DNA of 64,000 nucleotides. Origin: DATDIC01 sp963764525 (GTDB taxonomy: Bacteria > Pseudomonadota > Alphaproteobacteria > Acetobacterales > Acetobacteraceae). Positions 17,754-26,784 of this stretch are shown here, one piece after another. Made by a program: the position numbers and the translations under genes. Position 1 is the first letter of the stretch. The number at the start of each line of letters is the position of its first letter. The notes beneath the pieces were generated by a model. That model did not search any database. It was not told the origin of the DNA and was given only the letters and a program-made list of their open reading frames with translations. The stretch lies in assembly GCA_963764525.1 (NCBI GenBank), contig CAVXTC010000011.1, positions 121,785 through 185,784 of the forward strand, in the 5' to 3' direction.

Positions 17754-18767
17754 TGCGTCGGCAGGAAGCTTGTATCGATCAGCGCGTGGGGGTCGAGGTC
17801 GCCTTTCACCAGCCCCTGCGCCTTGAACCAGGCGAACTGCGCCAGCACGTCGTTGACATCGAGCGCGCCGCCGGCGTCGTAATAGCCGACGCCCTGAAGG
17901 ATTTTGTCCCGCGCCTTCGGATCGCCGGTGAAGACATATTTGGTGATCAGCGGGATCGCCGCATCGGTGGTTGCATCGACAATCGGGTGCCCTTGCGGAT
18001 CGAGCCGCAGGAATGCCGCTCGGTAATCATCCACCCCTTTCCGGTAGGCGGTGGCGAACCGGTGCAGCGCGTCGGCGCGCGCGCGGATCATCCGTTCTGT
18101 GGTGAACAGCGCGGTGATCTGATACGGAACGATCTGTCCCACCCAGCCGATGATGTGGGCGCGTCCGGCGGCGGCCAGTGGCTTCGCCATTGATGCGATG
18201 GCAATGGTCGCATCGACTTGCCCGCTCTGCACCGCGGCGATCATGTTCGGCACCATCTGCACCGGGCGGAGCACGATCGTTTTCGCATCGAAGCCCAGTT
18301 TCTCGGCGATGCGGCCGATCATGTAGTGGAACGACGAGCCATACTGGGTGATCGCGACGCTGTGCCCGCCGAGCTTGGCGGGGGCGGTCAGGCCGGCATC
18401 GAACGCCTTGTCGGATGCCAGGATGGCGGAGCCTTGGTAGTTCGGCTCTTCATGCAGGCCGCCGCCGATCACCTTCAGCGCGCCCTTCTCGGCGAGGTTG
18501 AAGAAGCCGCCGGTCAGCGCGGTGACGCCCACATCAATATCGCCGGCCACCGCCGCCGCGGCGATCGGCTGCGCGGCTTCGAAGAAGCGGAATGTCAGAT
18601 CGATCCCCTGGTCGCGGAAATAGCCGCGCTCCTGGGCGATGTAGAACGGCGCCGGAGAAAGCGTGTGCAGCAGGCCAAGGCGAATCGGCTGCAGGTCCGC
18701 GGCGCGCGTCACGTGCCGTCGTGGCGGCGGCGGACAGCAGAAGAAGCGCGCGGCGTCCGATGTTCAT
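17750..18767 (-). CDS. ABC transporter substrate-binding protein, NitT/TauT (SsuA-like) family (frameshifted)
   Basis: A periplasmic binding protein of about 338 residues. The signal peptide MNIGRRALLLLSAAATTA is in one frame and the mature part, from IRLGLLHTLSPAPFYIAQERGYF, in another. They join at about 18705-18718, consistent with one extra base. The ATG at 18765-18767 gives the signal peptide, while a start at 18712 would leave the protein without export. SsuA-like blocks include GDIDVGVTALTGGFFNLAEKG and QSGQVDATIAIA. It is divergent from the amidohydrolase gene with an 89-bp gap that should hold both promoters. Confidence 0.87.
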
Positions 18768-18856
18768 GGTCGGCTGTGTCCATCGATGTGGCGGAGGGGC
18801 TTTCCGCGCCGAGTATGCCATACACCGGGACGACAAGCCGAAGCGAGGCGAACGCC

Positions 18857-19676
18857 ATGAAAATCGTCGATGCGCAGGTGCATCTCTGGTCCAGCGGCGC
18901 GCCGAGCGGCCACCATCGCCAGACCTCAGCGTTCACCGCGCAGGAGTTGCTGACCGAGATGGATGCCGCCGGCGTCGATGCCGCGGTGATCCACCCGCCA
19001 AGCTGGGACCCCAACTCCAACGCCCGCGCGATCGAGGCGGCACGCGCATATCCGAACCGGTTTGCCATCCTCGGGCAGTTTCCGCTCGACAAGCCGGACC
19101 AGCCGCTTGCTGCTGGAGCACTGGAAGGAGCAGCCTGGGATGCTCGGGCTGCGCACTGCCCTGGTGCTGCCGCAGCAGCAGAGCTGGCACGAGGACGGCA
19201 CGCTCGATTGGTTGTGGCCCGAGGCCGAGCGGCTGCAAATACCGTTTGCAACCATGGCGTGGCGGTTCCTGCCGGCTTTCGCGCGAATCGCCGAGCGGCA
19301 CCCTCGGTTGAAGCTGATCATCGACCATCTGGGCGTGGTGCGGACCGCGCAGGACGACGCAGCGTTTGCAACCGCGCCGGAGATCGTGGCGATCGCGCGG
19401 AAATATCCAAACGTCGCAATGAAAGCCACCGGCGCGCCGAGCTATTCAAGCGCGCCCTATCCGTTCCGCAACATTCACGACCATCTGCACCGGTTGTATG
19501 ACGCATTCGGGCCGGAACGCTTCTTCTGGGGCACCGACATCACGCGTATGCCGTGCAGCTATCGGCAATGCGTGACCATGTTCACCGACGAACTGCCGTG
19601 GCTGTCAGGGCGCGAGCGGGACCTGGTGATGGGACGCGCGATTTGCGACTGGCTTGGGTGGAAGCCGGGGCACTGA
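18857..19676 (+). CDS. Amidohydrolase family 2 protein (frameshifted)
   Basis: A metal-dependent TIM-barrel hydrolase of the Amidohydrolase_2 group (PF04909-like). The N-terminal metal motif DAQVHLW is in the first frame; the second frame holds HPRLKLIIDHLG, NVAMKATG and the late FFWGTDITRMPC with its conserved Asp. The frames join near 19100, where CCG GAC C AGC CGC carries an extra C in the expected D-S-R-L-L-L. Relatives act on lactones, aromatic carboxylates or cyclic amides. It may process a compound imported by the divergent transporter. Confidence 0.85.
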
Positions 19677-19687
19677 ACTCCGACACA

Positions 19688-19961
19688 TCATCCCGGATGC
19701 CGCTGGATCAGCCGCTTGTCCACCTCCAGCCGCAACTCCTCGACCATGGTGGCGCTGACCGGGTCGATCGCCTCGATCGCGGTCAACACGACCTGGCACG
19801 CGTCACGCAAGGCATGCAGCAGCGCCGTGCCGGCCTGGTCGTGCTGCAGCGCCGCCTGGATTCGCCCGGCATGCTCGTGATGTCCCCGCTCCTGAAGCCG
19901 CGCGGCGACCCGCCGGGCCTGTTCGCCCGGTTCATTCGGCGATGTCGTGCGGTTCGGGCAT
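19688..19961 (-). CDS. Small helical protein of unknown function (frameshifted, about 90 residues)
   Basis: Reading from ATG 19959-19961 gives MPEPHDIA; after one surplus base near 19937 the frame continues NEPGEQARRVAARLQERG and ends LEVDKRLIQRHPG, TGA at 19688-19690. The composition (Ala, Leu, Glu, Arg, Gln) predicts mostly alpha-helix, possibly a coiled coil. It has no signal peptide or cysteine pattern. It follows the M24 gene by 29 bp on the same strand and is likely co-transcribed with the M24 and SDR genes. I recognise no family. Confidence 0.5.
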
Positions 19962-19990
19962 GAGCGGTCTCCCTGCGTTTGCGCGACCCG

Positions 19991-21143
19991 CTACCGTCGG
20001 ATCATTTCCAACGGCATGGCCGACAGCGGCTCCGGTGCGCCACCCGTCAGCACATATGTCCGCCCCAGCGTCATCGCGGTTTCGGTCTCCGAATCCATCA
20101 GCACCATGTGCACGAAGAACACCATTCCCGCATCCAGCACGAAGCTGTTGTCGCGATAGAACATCGGCGGATCCATCCAGCTCGGCGTGAACTTCGCGCC
20201 CAGGCTGTAGCCGCAGGCGTTCAGCCGGTGCGCCGCCATGCCGTGCGCATCCATCACCCGTGCGTGCGCGGCGAACACCTCCCCGGCGGTGTGTCCGGGG
20301 CGCAGCGCGGTTTCGCAGGCGGTCAGTGCCGCGGCGCACGCCTCATGCATCCGCAGATGCTCGGGACGCGGCGTGCCGACCACCACGGTCCGCATCAGCG
20401 CCGCATGGTAATGGCGCCACACGCCGGCAAATTCCAGCGTGATCTGATCGTCCGCCGACAACACGCGACGGCCGGATTTGTAGCGGCACAGGATAGCGTC
20501 CGCGCCGGAGCCGATGATGAACTCATTCCCCGGATAGTCGCCGCCGCCGGCGAATACGGCGCCCTGCATGGCGGCCAGCACGGTCGAATTCGTCAGCGCC
20601 CGGGCCGATCTCCGCCAGCCCGGCTTCCAGCGCTGCGTCGGCCAGCACCCCGGCGCGCCGCACGCAGGCCAGCTCGGCCGGCGATTTCACCGCGCGCAAC
20701 GCATCGATCAGTCCCGAGGCATCATCCAGCCGGCAGAACCCGTCCAGCGCCGCATCCACCTGCTTGCCGAGGAAATGACTGAGCCCGTACGCATTCGTTT
20801 CCACCCCCAGCCGCTTCCCGCGTGCGCCCAGGCTGTCCAGCATGTCGCGCAACTGCGTTGCCGGCTGCGCGCCCTCGGCGTCGGTCCAGATGCGGATGTC
20901 CTCGATGATCGAGGTGCGCTGCGCCTGGCGCAAATCGGCCGAGCGCGTCAGCAGCGCCAGCCGGCCGTCAGCGCCCAGATACAAACATTGGAAGAAGCAG
21001 AAGCCGAACGTGTCGTAGCCGGTAAGCCAGTACATGCTCTCCTGCTGGAACATCAGCAGCCCATCGAGCCCGCGCACCGCCAGCGCGCGAGTCGCGGTCT
21101 CGATCCGGTCGGCGTATTCGGTGCGGTCGAAATGCAGTGCCAT
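19991..21143 (-). CDS. M24-family (creatinase/prolidase fold) protein (frameshifted)
   Basis: A pita-bread-fold protein of about 384 residues. The N-terminal domain has FQQESMYWLTGYDTFGF, as in creatinases and Xaa-Pro peptidases; the catalytic domain (second frame) has FIIGSGADAILCRYKSGRR and HRLNACGYSLG. One extra G near 20588 (GAA TTC G ACC GTG) explains the break. Where metallopeptidases have two Asp ligands, this protein reads ITLEFAGVWRHYHAALMRT, so a metal-free, creatinase-like enzyme on a C-N bond is plausible. ATG at 21141-21143 is preferred; an ATG at 21167 would overlap the SDR gene. Confidence 0.8.
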
Positions 21144-21151
21144 GACACTTC

Positions 21152-21964
21152 TCACGCCGGCCAGCACTGGGAACCGCCGTCGATCCGCAGCACCTGCCCG
21201 GTGACGAAGTCGCCCAGCGGTCCGGCAAACAACTCGATACCCCGCGCAACCTCATCGACCAGCGCGATACGGTCCAGCGTGCCGCCCTCGATCATCCGGT
21301 CCTGGTTGACCGCCCGCGTATTGAGATACCGCCCGGTTCGCGTGTCGCCGGGCGCGATGCCGTTCACTGTCACGTTATAGGGACGCAGTTGCGCGGCCAG
21401 GCAGCGCGTGTATTGCACCACCCCGGCCTTTGCGGTGGCATAGATCACCCCGTTCGCGCGTCCCCCGTACGCCGCGGTCGAGCTGATGGTGACGATCCGG
21501 CCGGTCCGCCGCTCCATCATCCCGCGGGCGACGTGCTGGCAGGTGAATATCGTGCTCATCAGGTTGCGCTCGATCACCGCGCGCACATCGAGCTCCTTGA
21601 CCAGCACGGCATCGTTCGGGTCGGGCCGGCCGCCGGCATGGGCGATGTCGCCGCCGGCATTGTGCACCAGCACGTAAATCGGCCCGAGCGACCCGGCCGC
21701 CGCCACCACACGCTCCACATCCTCCATCCGCGTCAGATCGCCGAGCACCGGCAGCGTGCGCACGCCGAACTGCTCGCCGATCCGCCGCGCGGTGTCGGTC
21801 AGCGTGGTGCCTTCGCCGAATTCGGCGGGTCCGTGCTCACGCATGCCGTGCACGGCCACGGCGCAGCCAAGCGCGGCCAGCCGCTCGGCGAAAGCACGGC
21901 CGAGGCCGCGCCCGGCGCCGGTCACCAGCGCCACCTTGCCGGCCAGTTGCTGCTCCGATGCCAT
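21152..21964 (-). CDS. SDR-family NAD(P)-dependent oxidoreductase
   Basis: A 270-residue short-chain dehydrogenase. It shows the cofactor motif TGAGRGLG (about residues 16-23), VLVHNAGG, the catalytic Ser in TISSTAAY, and YATAK with catalytic Tyr and Lys. The family oxidises or reduces alcohols, sugars or acyl-ACPs. It sits just upstream of the M24 gene on the same strand and divergent from a sugar transporter, which fits carbohydrate or polyol dehydrogenation; the substrate is not determined. The frame is intact. Confidence 0.9.
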   Translation of the reverse strand: MASEQQLAGKVALVTGAGRGLGRAFAERLAALGCAVAVHGMREHGPAEFGEGTTLTDTARRIGEQFGVRTLPVLGDLTRMEDVERVVAAAGSLGPIYVLVHNAGGDIAHAGGRPDPNDAVLVKELDVRAVIERNLMSTIFTCQHVARGMMERRTGRIVTISSTAAYGGRANGVIYATAKAGVVQYTRCLAAQLRPYNVTVNGIAPGDTRTGRYLNTRAVNQDRMIEGGTLDRIALVDEVARGIELFAGPLGDFVTGQVLRIDGGSQCWPA

Positions 21965-22068
21965 CGCTTTTCTCCCCTGGAATCACGCCGTCCAGCATAG
22001 CCGCGTGGGCGGTTCGGGTCACAGGCCCGCGGCATCATTTGTGTTCCGCCGACCCGCATGCTCAATTT

Positions 22069-22095
22069 CACCCCTCCCGCGATGCGGGAGCGGTG
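22069..22095. repeat. Palindromic repeat, family A (short copy)
   Basis: Hairpin CTCCCGC-GAT-GCGGGAG at 22074-22090 within CACCCCTCCCGC...GGTG. It lies in the divergent region between the SDR gene and the sugar-binding-protein gene, about 22 bp before the latter's ATG and close to its ribosome binding site. Confidence 0.65.
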
Positions 22096-22117
22096 TGGGG
22101 CAAAGCGGGAGGACGCA

Positions 22118-23215
22118 ATGAGAATCATCACGCGGCGATCGCTGTTGACGACGGCGAGCGCGGCCAGTGTTGGGCTGACCGGGCTTGGCCTGGCAGGATT
22201 CGCACCGGCCGCAAGGGCGGCAGACAAGAAGCACAAGGTCGCGCTGTCGAATTCGTATATCGGCAACAAGTGGCGCATCGAGATGGAGAATGTCTTCAAG
22301 GCCGCGCTGCTGATGGAGCCGTTCAAGTCGCAGCTCGATGGCTCCTGGTTCAACTCCGGCAACGACGTCAGCAAACAGTCCCAGCAGCTTACGAACCTGA
22401 TCGCCGAACGGGTCGATGCGATCATCATCGATGCCGCCTCGCCGACCGGGCTGAACGGCATCCTCAATCAGGCTGCCGAGCGCGGCATCCTGGTGATCTC
22501 GTTCGACAACATTGTCACCACGCCGAAGGCGCTGAAGGTCAACACCGATCAGGTGAAGTTCGGCGAGACGCTGGCCGGCTGGCTGGCCAAGAAGCTGGGC
22601 GGCAAGGGCAACGTGATCATGGTGACCGGCGTTGCCGGCACGTCGGTCGATCAGGACCGCAACAAGGGCGCCGACAACATCTGGGCACAGAACCCCGGCA
22701 TCAAGGTGGTCAGTCGCTACACCGGCATGTGGGATTCCTCGACCGCCGAGCGCAACACCTCGGCGGTGCTGAACTCATTGCCGCAGATCGATGGCATCTG
22801 GTGCCAGGGCGGCACCGACGGCGTGCTTAAGGCGTTCCTTGCCGCCAACCGCCCGCTGCCGCCGACTGCCGGAGAAGCCGAGAACGGCTTCCGCAAGTTC
22901 ATGATCGGCTATAACGGCCACAAGGTTGATGGCATCTCCGTCGGGCAGCCGCCGTTCCTGTCGGTGGTGGCGCTGGAGCTCGCCCGCCGCATCCTGAACA
23001 ACGAATACCCGAAGAAGGACGTCACCATCCCATTCCCGTACGTTACCAACGATACGGTGAAGGTGGGCGAGACGGTGTTCCCCGACCTGCCGGACAGCTT
23101 CTTCGACGACTTCACCGATGCCGGTGCGAACGCCGTGGTGACGTTCTGCGATCAGGCGGCGCTCGACGGAAAGGCGTGCAACGGGGCGCTCAAGGTCAAT
23201 CTGCCGGCTGCATGA
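22118..23215 (+). CDS. Sugar ABC transporter, periplasmic binding protein (RbsB-like), second system
   Basis: A 365-residue binding protein of the periplasmic-binding-protein-I type. The start MRIITRRSLLTTASAASVGL has a twin-arginine-like signal with cleavage near ARAAD. Binding-fold blocks include NLIAERVDAIIIDAASPTGLN and FGETLAGWLAKKLGGKGNV. I choose the ATG at 22118 because GGGAGGA lies 5-6 bp upstream and the signal peptide begins there; an upstream in-frame ATG is unsupported. Its TGA overlaps the ATPase ATG. Confidence 0.9.
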   Translation: MRIITRRSLLTTASAASVGLTGLGLAGFAPAARAADKKHKVALSNSYIGNKWRIEMENVFKAALLMEPFKSQLDGSWFNSGNDVSKQSQQLTNLIAERVDAIIIDAASPTGLNGILNQAAERGILVISFDNIVTTPKALKVNTDQVKFGETLAGWLAKKLGGKGNVIMVTGVAGTSVDQDRNKGADNIWAQNPGIKVVSRYTGMWDSSTAERNTSAVLNSLPQIDGIWCQGGTDGVLKAFLAANRPLPPTAGEAENGFRKFMIGYNGHKVDGISVGQPPFLSVVALELARRILNNEYPKKDVTIPFPYVTNDTVKVGETVFPDLPDSFFDDFTDAGANAVVTFCDQAALDGKACNGALKVNLPAA

Positions 23216-24744
23216 CGCCGTCATCATCTCCCGGCGCAATCCGCGTGGAGGGCGTCGGCCTGTCGAAGTCGTTCGGCGGCGTGCATGCGCTGGAGCACGC
23301 CTCCTTCGTCGCGGCGGCCGGCGAGGTCCACGCGCTGGTCGGCGAGAACGGCGCCGGCAAGAGCACGATGATCAAGCTGCTCGGTGGCCGGCTGCTGCCG
23401 GATTCCGGTGCGGTCCGCCTGCATGGTCGCGACGTGCGGCTGAGCGGTCCCGAGCAGGCCCACCGGCTCGGCGCCTGGACCGTGTTCCAGGAGCTGATGC
23501 TGTTCCCGGGGATGACGGTCGCGGAGAACCTGCTGCTCGGCCGCGAGCCGCGCGGCGCGCTCGGCGTGATCAGCCATCGCCGGATGGGGATTGCGGCGGA
23601 GGCGCTGCTGGCCGGCATGGGGATCACCCATATCGACCCGCTGGCGCTGATCGAGGACACCTCCCTGGCGCAGCGCCAGATCGTCGAGATCGTGCGCGCG
23701 CTGTCGCACGATCCCGATATCCTGTTCCTGGACGAGCCGACCTCGTCGCTGGTGGAACGCGAGGTGGCGTGGCTGTTCGACCGGATTCGCCGGCTGCGGG
23801 ACGGCGGGGCGTGCGTGATCTTCACCTCACACCGGTGGAACGAGGTGCGCAGCATCGCCGACCGTATCACCGTGTTCCGCAACGGTCGCGACGTCGGCAC
23901 CTTCACCGAACTGGACGAGCACGAAGCTGTTACCTTGATGACCGGCCAACGCCTGGAAACGCTGTTCCCGCCGCGTCCGCCCGCGCCGTCCGGGCCGGCC
24001 GTGCTGAACGTGCAGGAACTGTCGGGACCGCGGCTGCACCGCGTCAGCATCGCCCTGCGCGGCGGCGAGATCCTGGGGATCGGCGGACTGGCCGGGCAGG
24101 GCCATCGCGAGCTGTTCTTCCACCTGTTCGGCGCCGATCGGCCGACCGGCGGGCGGATCGAGGTGGCCGGCCGCCGGGCCCGCATCCGCGGCCCGCGCGA
24201 TGCTACCAGGCGGCGTGTCGGCCTCGCGCTGGTGCCCGAGGACCGCAAGACCGAGGGGCTGCTGCTCGGCATGAGCGTGCGGGACAATCTGACCTTGTCC
24301 ATTCTGGACCGCATCTCCCGGCTTGGTGTGTTGCGCCGGGGTGCGGAGCGGCGGCTGGCGCAGGGCATGGTTCGGCAACTGGCGGTGCGCGCGGCCGGGG
24401 TCGGCAGCGCGGTCGGCACGCTGTCGGGCGGCAACCAGCAGAAGGTCTTGCTCGGCCGCTGGTTGCTGGCCGAGCCGCGCATCCTGCTGCTGTACGACGT
24501 GACGCGCGGCGTCGATGTCGCCACCAAGCACGAAATCTACCAACTGATGACGCGGCTGGCAGCCGAGGGGCGCGCCATCCTGTTTTACTCCAGCGACGCC
24601 GAGGAACTGGCGGCGCTGTGCCACCGGGTCCTGGTGATGCGCGAGGGCCGGATTGCCGCCGAACTGTCGCCGGATCTGACGCCCCTTGGGATCAGCGCCG
24701 AGCAGATCGTCGCCGCCGCGGTCCATGAGCGCATCGCGGCCTGA
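23212..24744 (+). CDS. Sugar ABC transporter ATP-binding protein, RbsA type, second system
   Basis: A two-domain ATPase of about 510 residues. Domain 1 has Walker A GENGAGKST, signature region SLAQRQIVEIV and Walker B ILFLDEPTSSL; domain 2 has the degenerate Walker A GGLAGQGHRE, signature LSGGNQQK and LLLYDVTRGVDVAT, where the usual Glu after Asp is replaced (YDVTRG rather than DEPTRG). Loss of that Glu in the second domain is common in RbsA-type proteins. The ATG at 23212 overlaps the upstream stop. The frame is intact. Confidence 0.92.
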   Translation: MTPSSSPGAIRVEGVGLSKSFGGVHALEHASFVAAAGEVHALVGENGAGKSTMIKLLGGRLLPDSGAVRLHGRDVRLSGPEQAHRLGAWTVFQELMLFPGMTVAENLLLGREPRGALGVISHRRMGIAAEALLAGMGITHIDPLALIEDTSLAQRQIVEIVRALSHDPDILFLDEPTSSLVEREVAWLFDRIRRLRDGGACVIFTSHRWNEVRSIADRITVFRNGRDVGTFTELDEHEAVTLMTGQRLETLFPPRPPAPSGPAVLNVQELSGPRLHRVSIALRGGEILGIGGLAGQGHRELFFHLFGADRPTGGRIEVAGRRARIRGPRDATRRRVGLALVPEDRKTEGLLLGMSVRDNLTLSILDRISRLGVLRRGAERRLAQGMVRQLAVRAAGVGSAVGTLSGGNQQKVLLGRWLLAEPRILLLYDVTRGVDVATKHEIYQLMTRLAAEGRAILFYSSDAEELAALCHRVLVMREGRIAAELSPDLTPLGISAEQIVAAAVHERIAA

Positions 24745-25735
24745 AATCGCCGTGCGCCGGGGCGCCCAGCGGACGCCGCGCTGGGCGCATCTGCTGGCGC
24801 AGAATATCGGGCTGGAGCTGGCAGTCGCGATGCTGGCCGCCTGCATCATCGCGTATTGCGCGGTGTTCTATGCGCAGCAGCAGCGCCTGCCAGGCGGATT
24901 CGAGATTACTTCCACAGTCAACAACACCATGCCTCTGGTGCTGGCGGGAATCGCGCAAACGCTGGTGGTGCTGACGCGGGGCATCGACCTGTCGGTCGGC
25001 GGGGTGATCGATCTGACCAATGCCGCGGCGGCGGTCACGCTGGGGCCGTCACCGTCAGGCATGGTGCTGTGGTCCGTAGTGGTGCTGCTGATCGGCGCCG
25101 CGTGCGGGCTGGTCAACGGGCTGCTGGTCGGCATCGGGCGGCTGCAGCCGATCCTGGTCACGTTGGCAACGCTGTCGATCTACCAGGGGCTGGCGATCCG
25201 GGTGTTGCCGCAGCCCGGCGGACAGGTGCCGAACGTTTATACCGCCGTGCTCGCCAACTCGTCGGCGCCGTGGTCGCTGCTGTATGTGGTCGCGTTGGCC
25301 GTGGGTTGGACGGCGTTCCGGCGCTTGCGGCTTGGGGTCGCCATCTTTGCGATCGGCAACGATCCCCAGGCGGCGCAGGCCAACGGCATCGCCGCGCGGC
25401 GCACGGTGATCCTGGCTTACACGCTGGGAGGCATGCTGGCGGCCGCCGCCGGCCTGTTCCTGGCCGCAAGCGCCACTGCCGGCGACGCCACCACCGGCAA
25501 CGGGTTCACGCTGACCTCGATCGTCGCGGTGGTGCTGGGCGGCGTCAGCCTGTTCGGCGGGCGAGGCAGCGCGGTCGGCGCGATCATGGGGGCGTTCGTC
25601 ATCAACATGATCGTCAACATACTGTTTTTCTCCCATATCGATCCGCTGTTCCAGGCGTTCTATGAGGGGTTGTTCCTGGTCGTTGCGGTGCTCGCGGCAA
25701 ACGGCATCGGCCGGCTGGTGCGGCGGCGCCGATGA
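24725..25735 (+). CDS. Sugar ABC transporter permease 1, second system
   Basis: A BPD_transp_2 permease of 336 residues with about 9 predicted membrane spans. Typical blocks are LVVLTRGIDLSVGGVIDL and VVLGGVSLFGGRGSAVGAIMG. The ATG at 24725 gives a 20-bp overlap with the ATPase gene; a further upstream ATG in the frame is less likely. It pairs with the second permease immediately downstream, so the transporter probably uses a heterodimeric channel. Confidence 0.9.
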   Translation: MSASRPEIAVRRGAQRTPRWAHLLAQNIGLELAVAMLAACIIAYCAVFYAQQQRLPGGFEITSTVNNTMPLVLAGIAQTLVVLTRGIDLSVGGVIDLTNAAAAVTLGPSPSGMVLWSVVVLLIGAACGLVNGLLVGIGRLQPILVTLATLSIYQGLAIRVLPQPGGQVPNVYTAVLANSSAPWSLLYVVALAVGWTAFRRLRLGVAIFAIGNDPQAAQANGIAARRTVILAYTLGGMLAAAAGLFLAASATAGDATTGNGFTLTSIVAVVLGGVSLFGGRGSAVGAIMGAFVINMIVNILFFSHIDPLFQAFYEGLFLVVAVLAANGIGRLVRRRR

Positions 25736-26682
25736 GGCTGGGGCGCGACCAGCGGCGGGTGGTGTATGCGGGCTGCGCGGCGGTGCTGCTGTTCGTGGTC
25801 GGCGAGGTGGTGCGGCCGGGTTTCGCCAGCTTGCAGGGTATCGAGTCCGTGCTGGTGGTTGCCTCGTTCGTGGGGTTCGTCGCCGCCGGGCAGATGTTCG
25901 TCATCCTGATCGGCGGAATCGACCTGTCGGTGCCGTGGGTGCTGAACGCGGCGGCCATCGTGATGGTGACAAGCACCGGTGGGGCGAACGATCGGCTGGT
26001 CCTGGGGCTGGCGGCGACGCTCGGGATGGGGGCGGCGGTCGGCCTGGTGAACGGGGTCGGGGTCGCCTGGTTCGGCGTGCCGGCGGTGGTGATGACGTTG
26101 GCAATGAACGGGATCATGGAGGGGCTGACGCTCGGTCTGTCCAGCGGCATGACCTGCGAGGCGTGTGCCGCCTATGCCCCGCCGCTGATCCAGGACGCCG
26201 TGCATGGGCACCTGCTGGGCGTTCCGGCAGTGCTGTATGTCTGGCTGGCGGTGATCGTGCTGGTCTCGTTCGCGTTGAGCGTCACGATTTTCGGGCGGTC
26301 CACCTATGCGGTCGGAACCAGCTTGCGGGTGAGTTACCTTGCCGGCGTGCGGGTGGGGGCGGTGACGGTTTCGCTGTATGCGCTGAGCGGGATGTTTTCG
26401 GCGCTGGCCGGAATCATGCTGGTGGGGTTCGGCGGGCAGGCGTCGCTGGGGATGGGCGATCCATACCTGTTCCAGTCGATCGCCGCGGTGGTGATCGGGG
26501 GTGTATACATCCTGGGCGGCCGCGGCACGTATGTGGGCGTGGTGGCCGGGTCGGTGACGCTGGTCGCGCTGGTCAGTGTGCTGCTGGCGCTGAACATGCC
26601 CGATTACGGGCGAAGCATCGTTTATGGGGTGATCATTCTGGGGCTGCTGCTGGCGTACGGGCGGGAGGAGCAGGAACGATAA
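25732..26682 (+). CDS. Sugar ABC transporter permease 2, second system
   Basis: A 316-residue permease of the same family, clearly diverged from its neighbour. It has FVILIGGIDLSVPWVLNAA and VVIGGVYILGGRGTYVGVV. It overlaps permease 1 by 4 bp (ATGA). Two cysteines in SGMTCEACAAYAP fall in a periplasmic loop and are unusual for the family. It is the last gene of the operon and is followed by a family B repeat 33 bp later. Confidence 0.9.
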   Translation: MRLGRDQRRVVYAGCAAVLLFVVGEVVRPGFASLQGIESVLVVASFVGFVAAGQMFVILIGGIDLSVPWVLNAAAIVMVTSTGGANDRLVLGLAATLGMGAAVGLVNGVGVAWFGVPAVVMTLAMNGIMEGLTLGLSSGMTCEACAAYAPPLIQDAVHGHLLGVPAVLYVWLAVIVLVSFALSVTIFGRSTYAVGTSLRVSYLAGVRVGAVTVSLYALSGMFSALAGIMLVGFGGQASLGMGDPYLFQSIAAVVIGGVYILGGRGTYVGVVAGSVTLVALVSVLLALNMPDYGRSIVYGVIILGLLLAYGREEQER

Positions 26683-26715
26683 AGGTGATGTAGCATACGT
26701 GCGTGGCAGAACAAC

Positions 26716-26784
26716 GTAGGGCGGAAAAGCGAAGCGCATTCCGCCAACAGATGCGGCGGAATGCGCTTCGCTTTTCCGCCCTAC
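26716..26784. repeat. Palindromic repeat, family B
   Basis: A 69-bp inverted repeat with arms GTAGGGCGGAAAAGCGAAGC and GCTTCGCTTTTCCGCCCTAC around a short spacer. It lies between convergent genes: the sugar permease (plus) and the CoxS-CoxG gene (minus). The right arm supplies the TAG stop of the CoxS-CoxG gene at 26781-26783. A bidirectional terminator role is likely from structure and position. Confidence 0.9.

Noticed and set aside
18218..19501. A 427-residue plus-strand frame ending in the amidohydrolase
   Set aside because: Only the part from 18857 is amidohydrolase; the rest is antisense to the binding-protein gene, and the end is out of frame after a base insertion.
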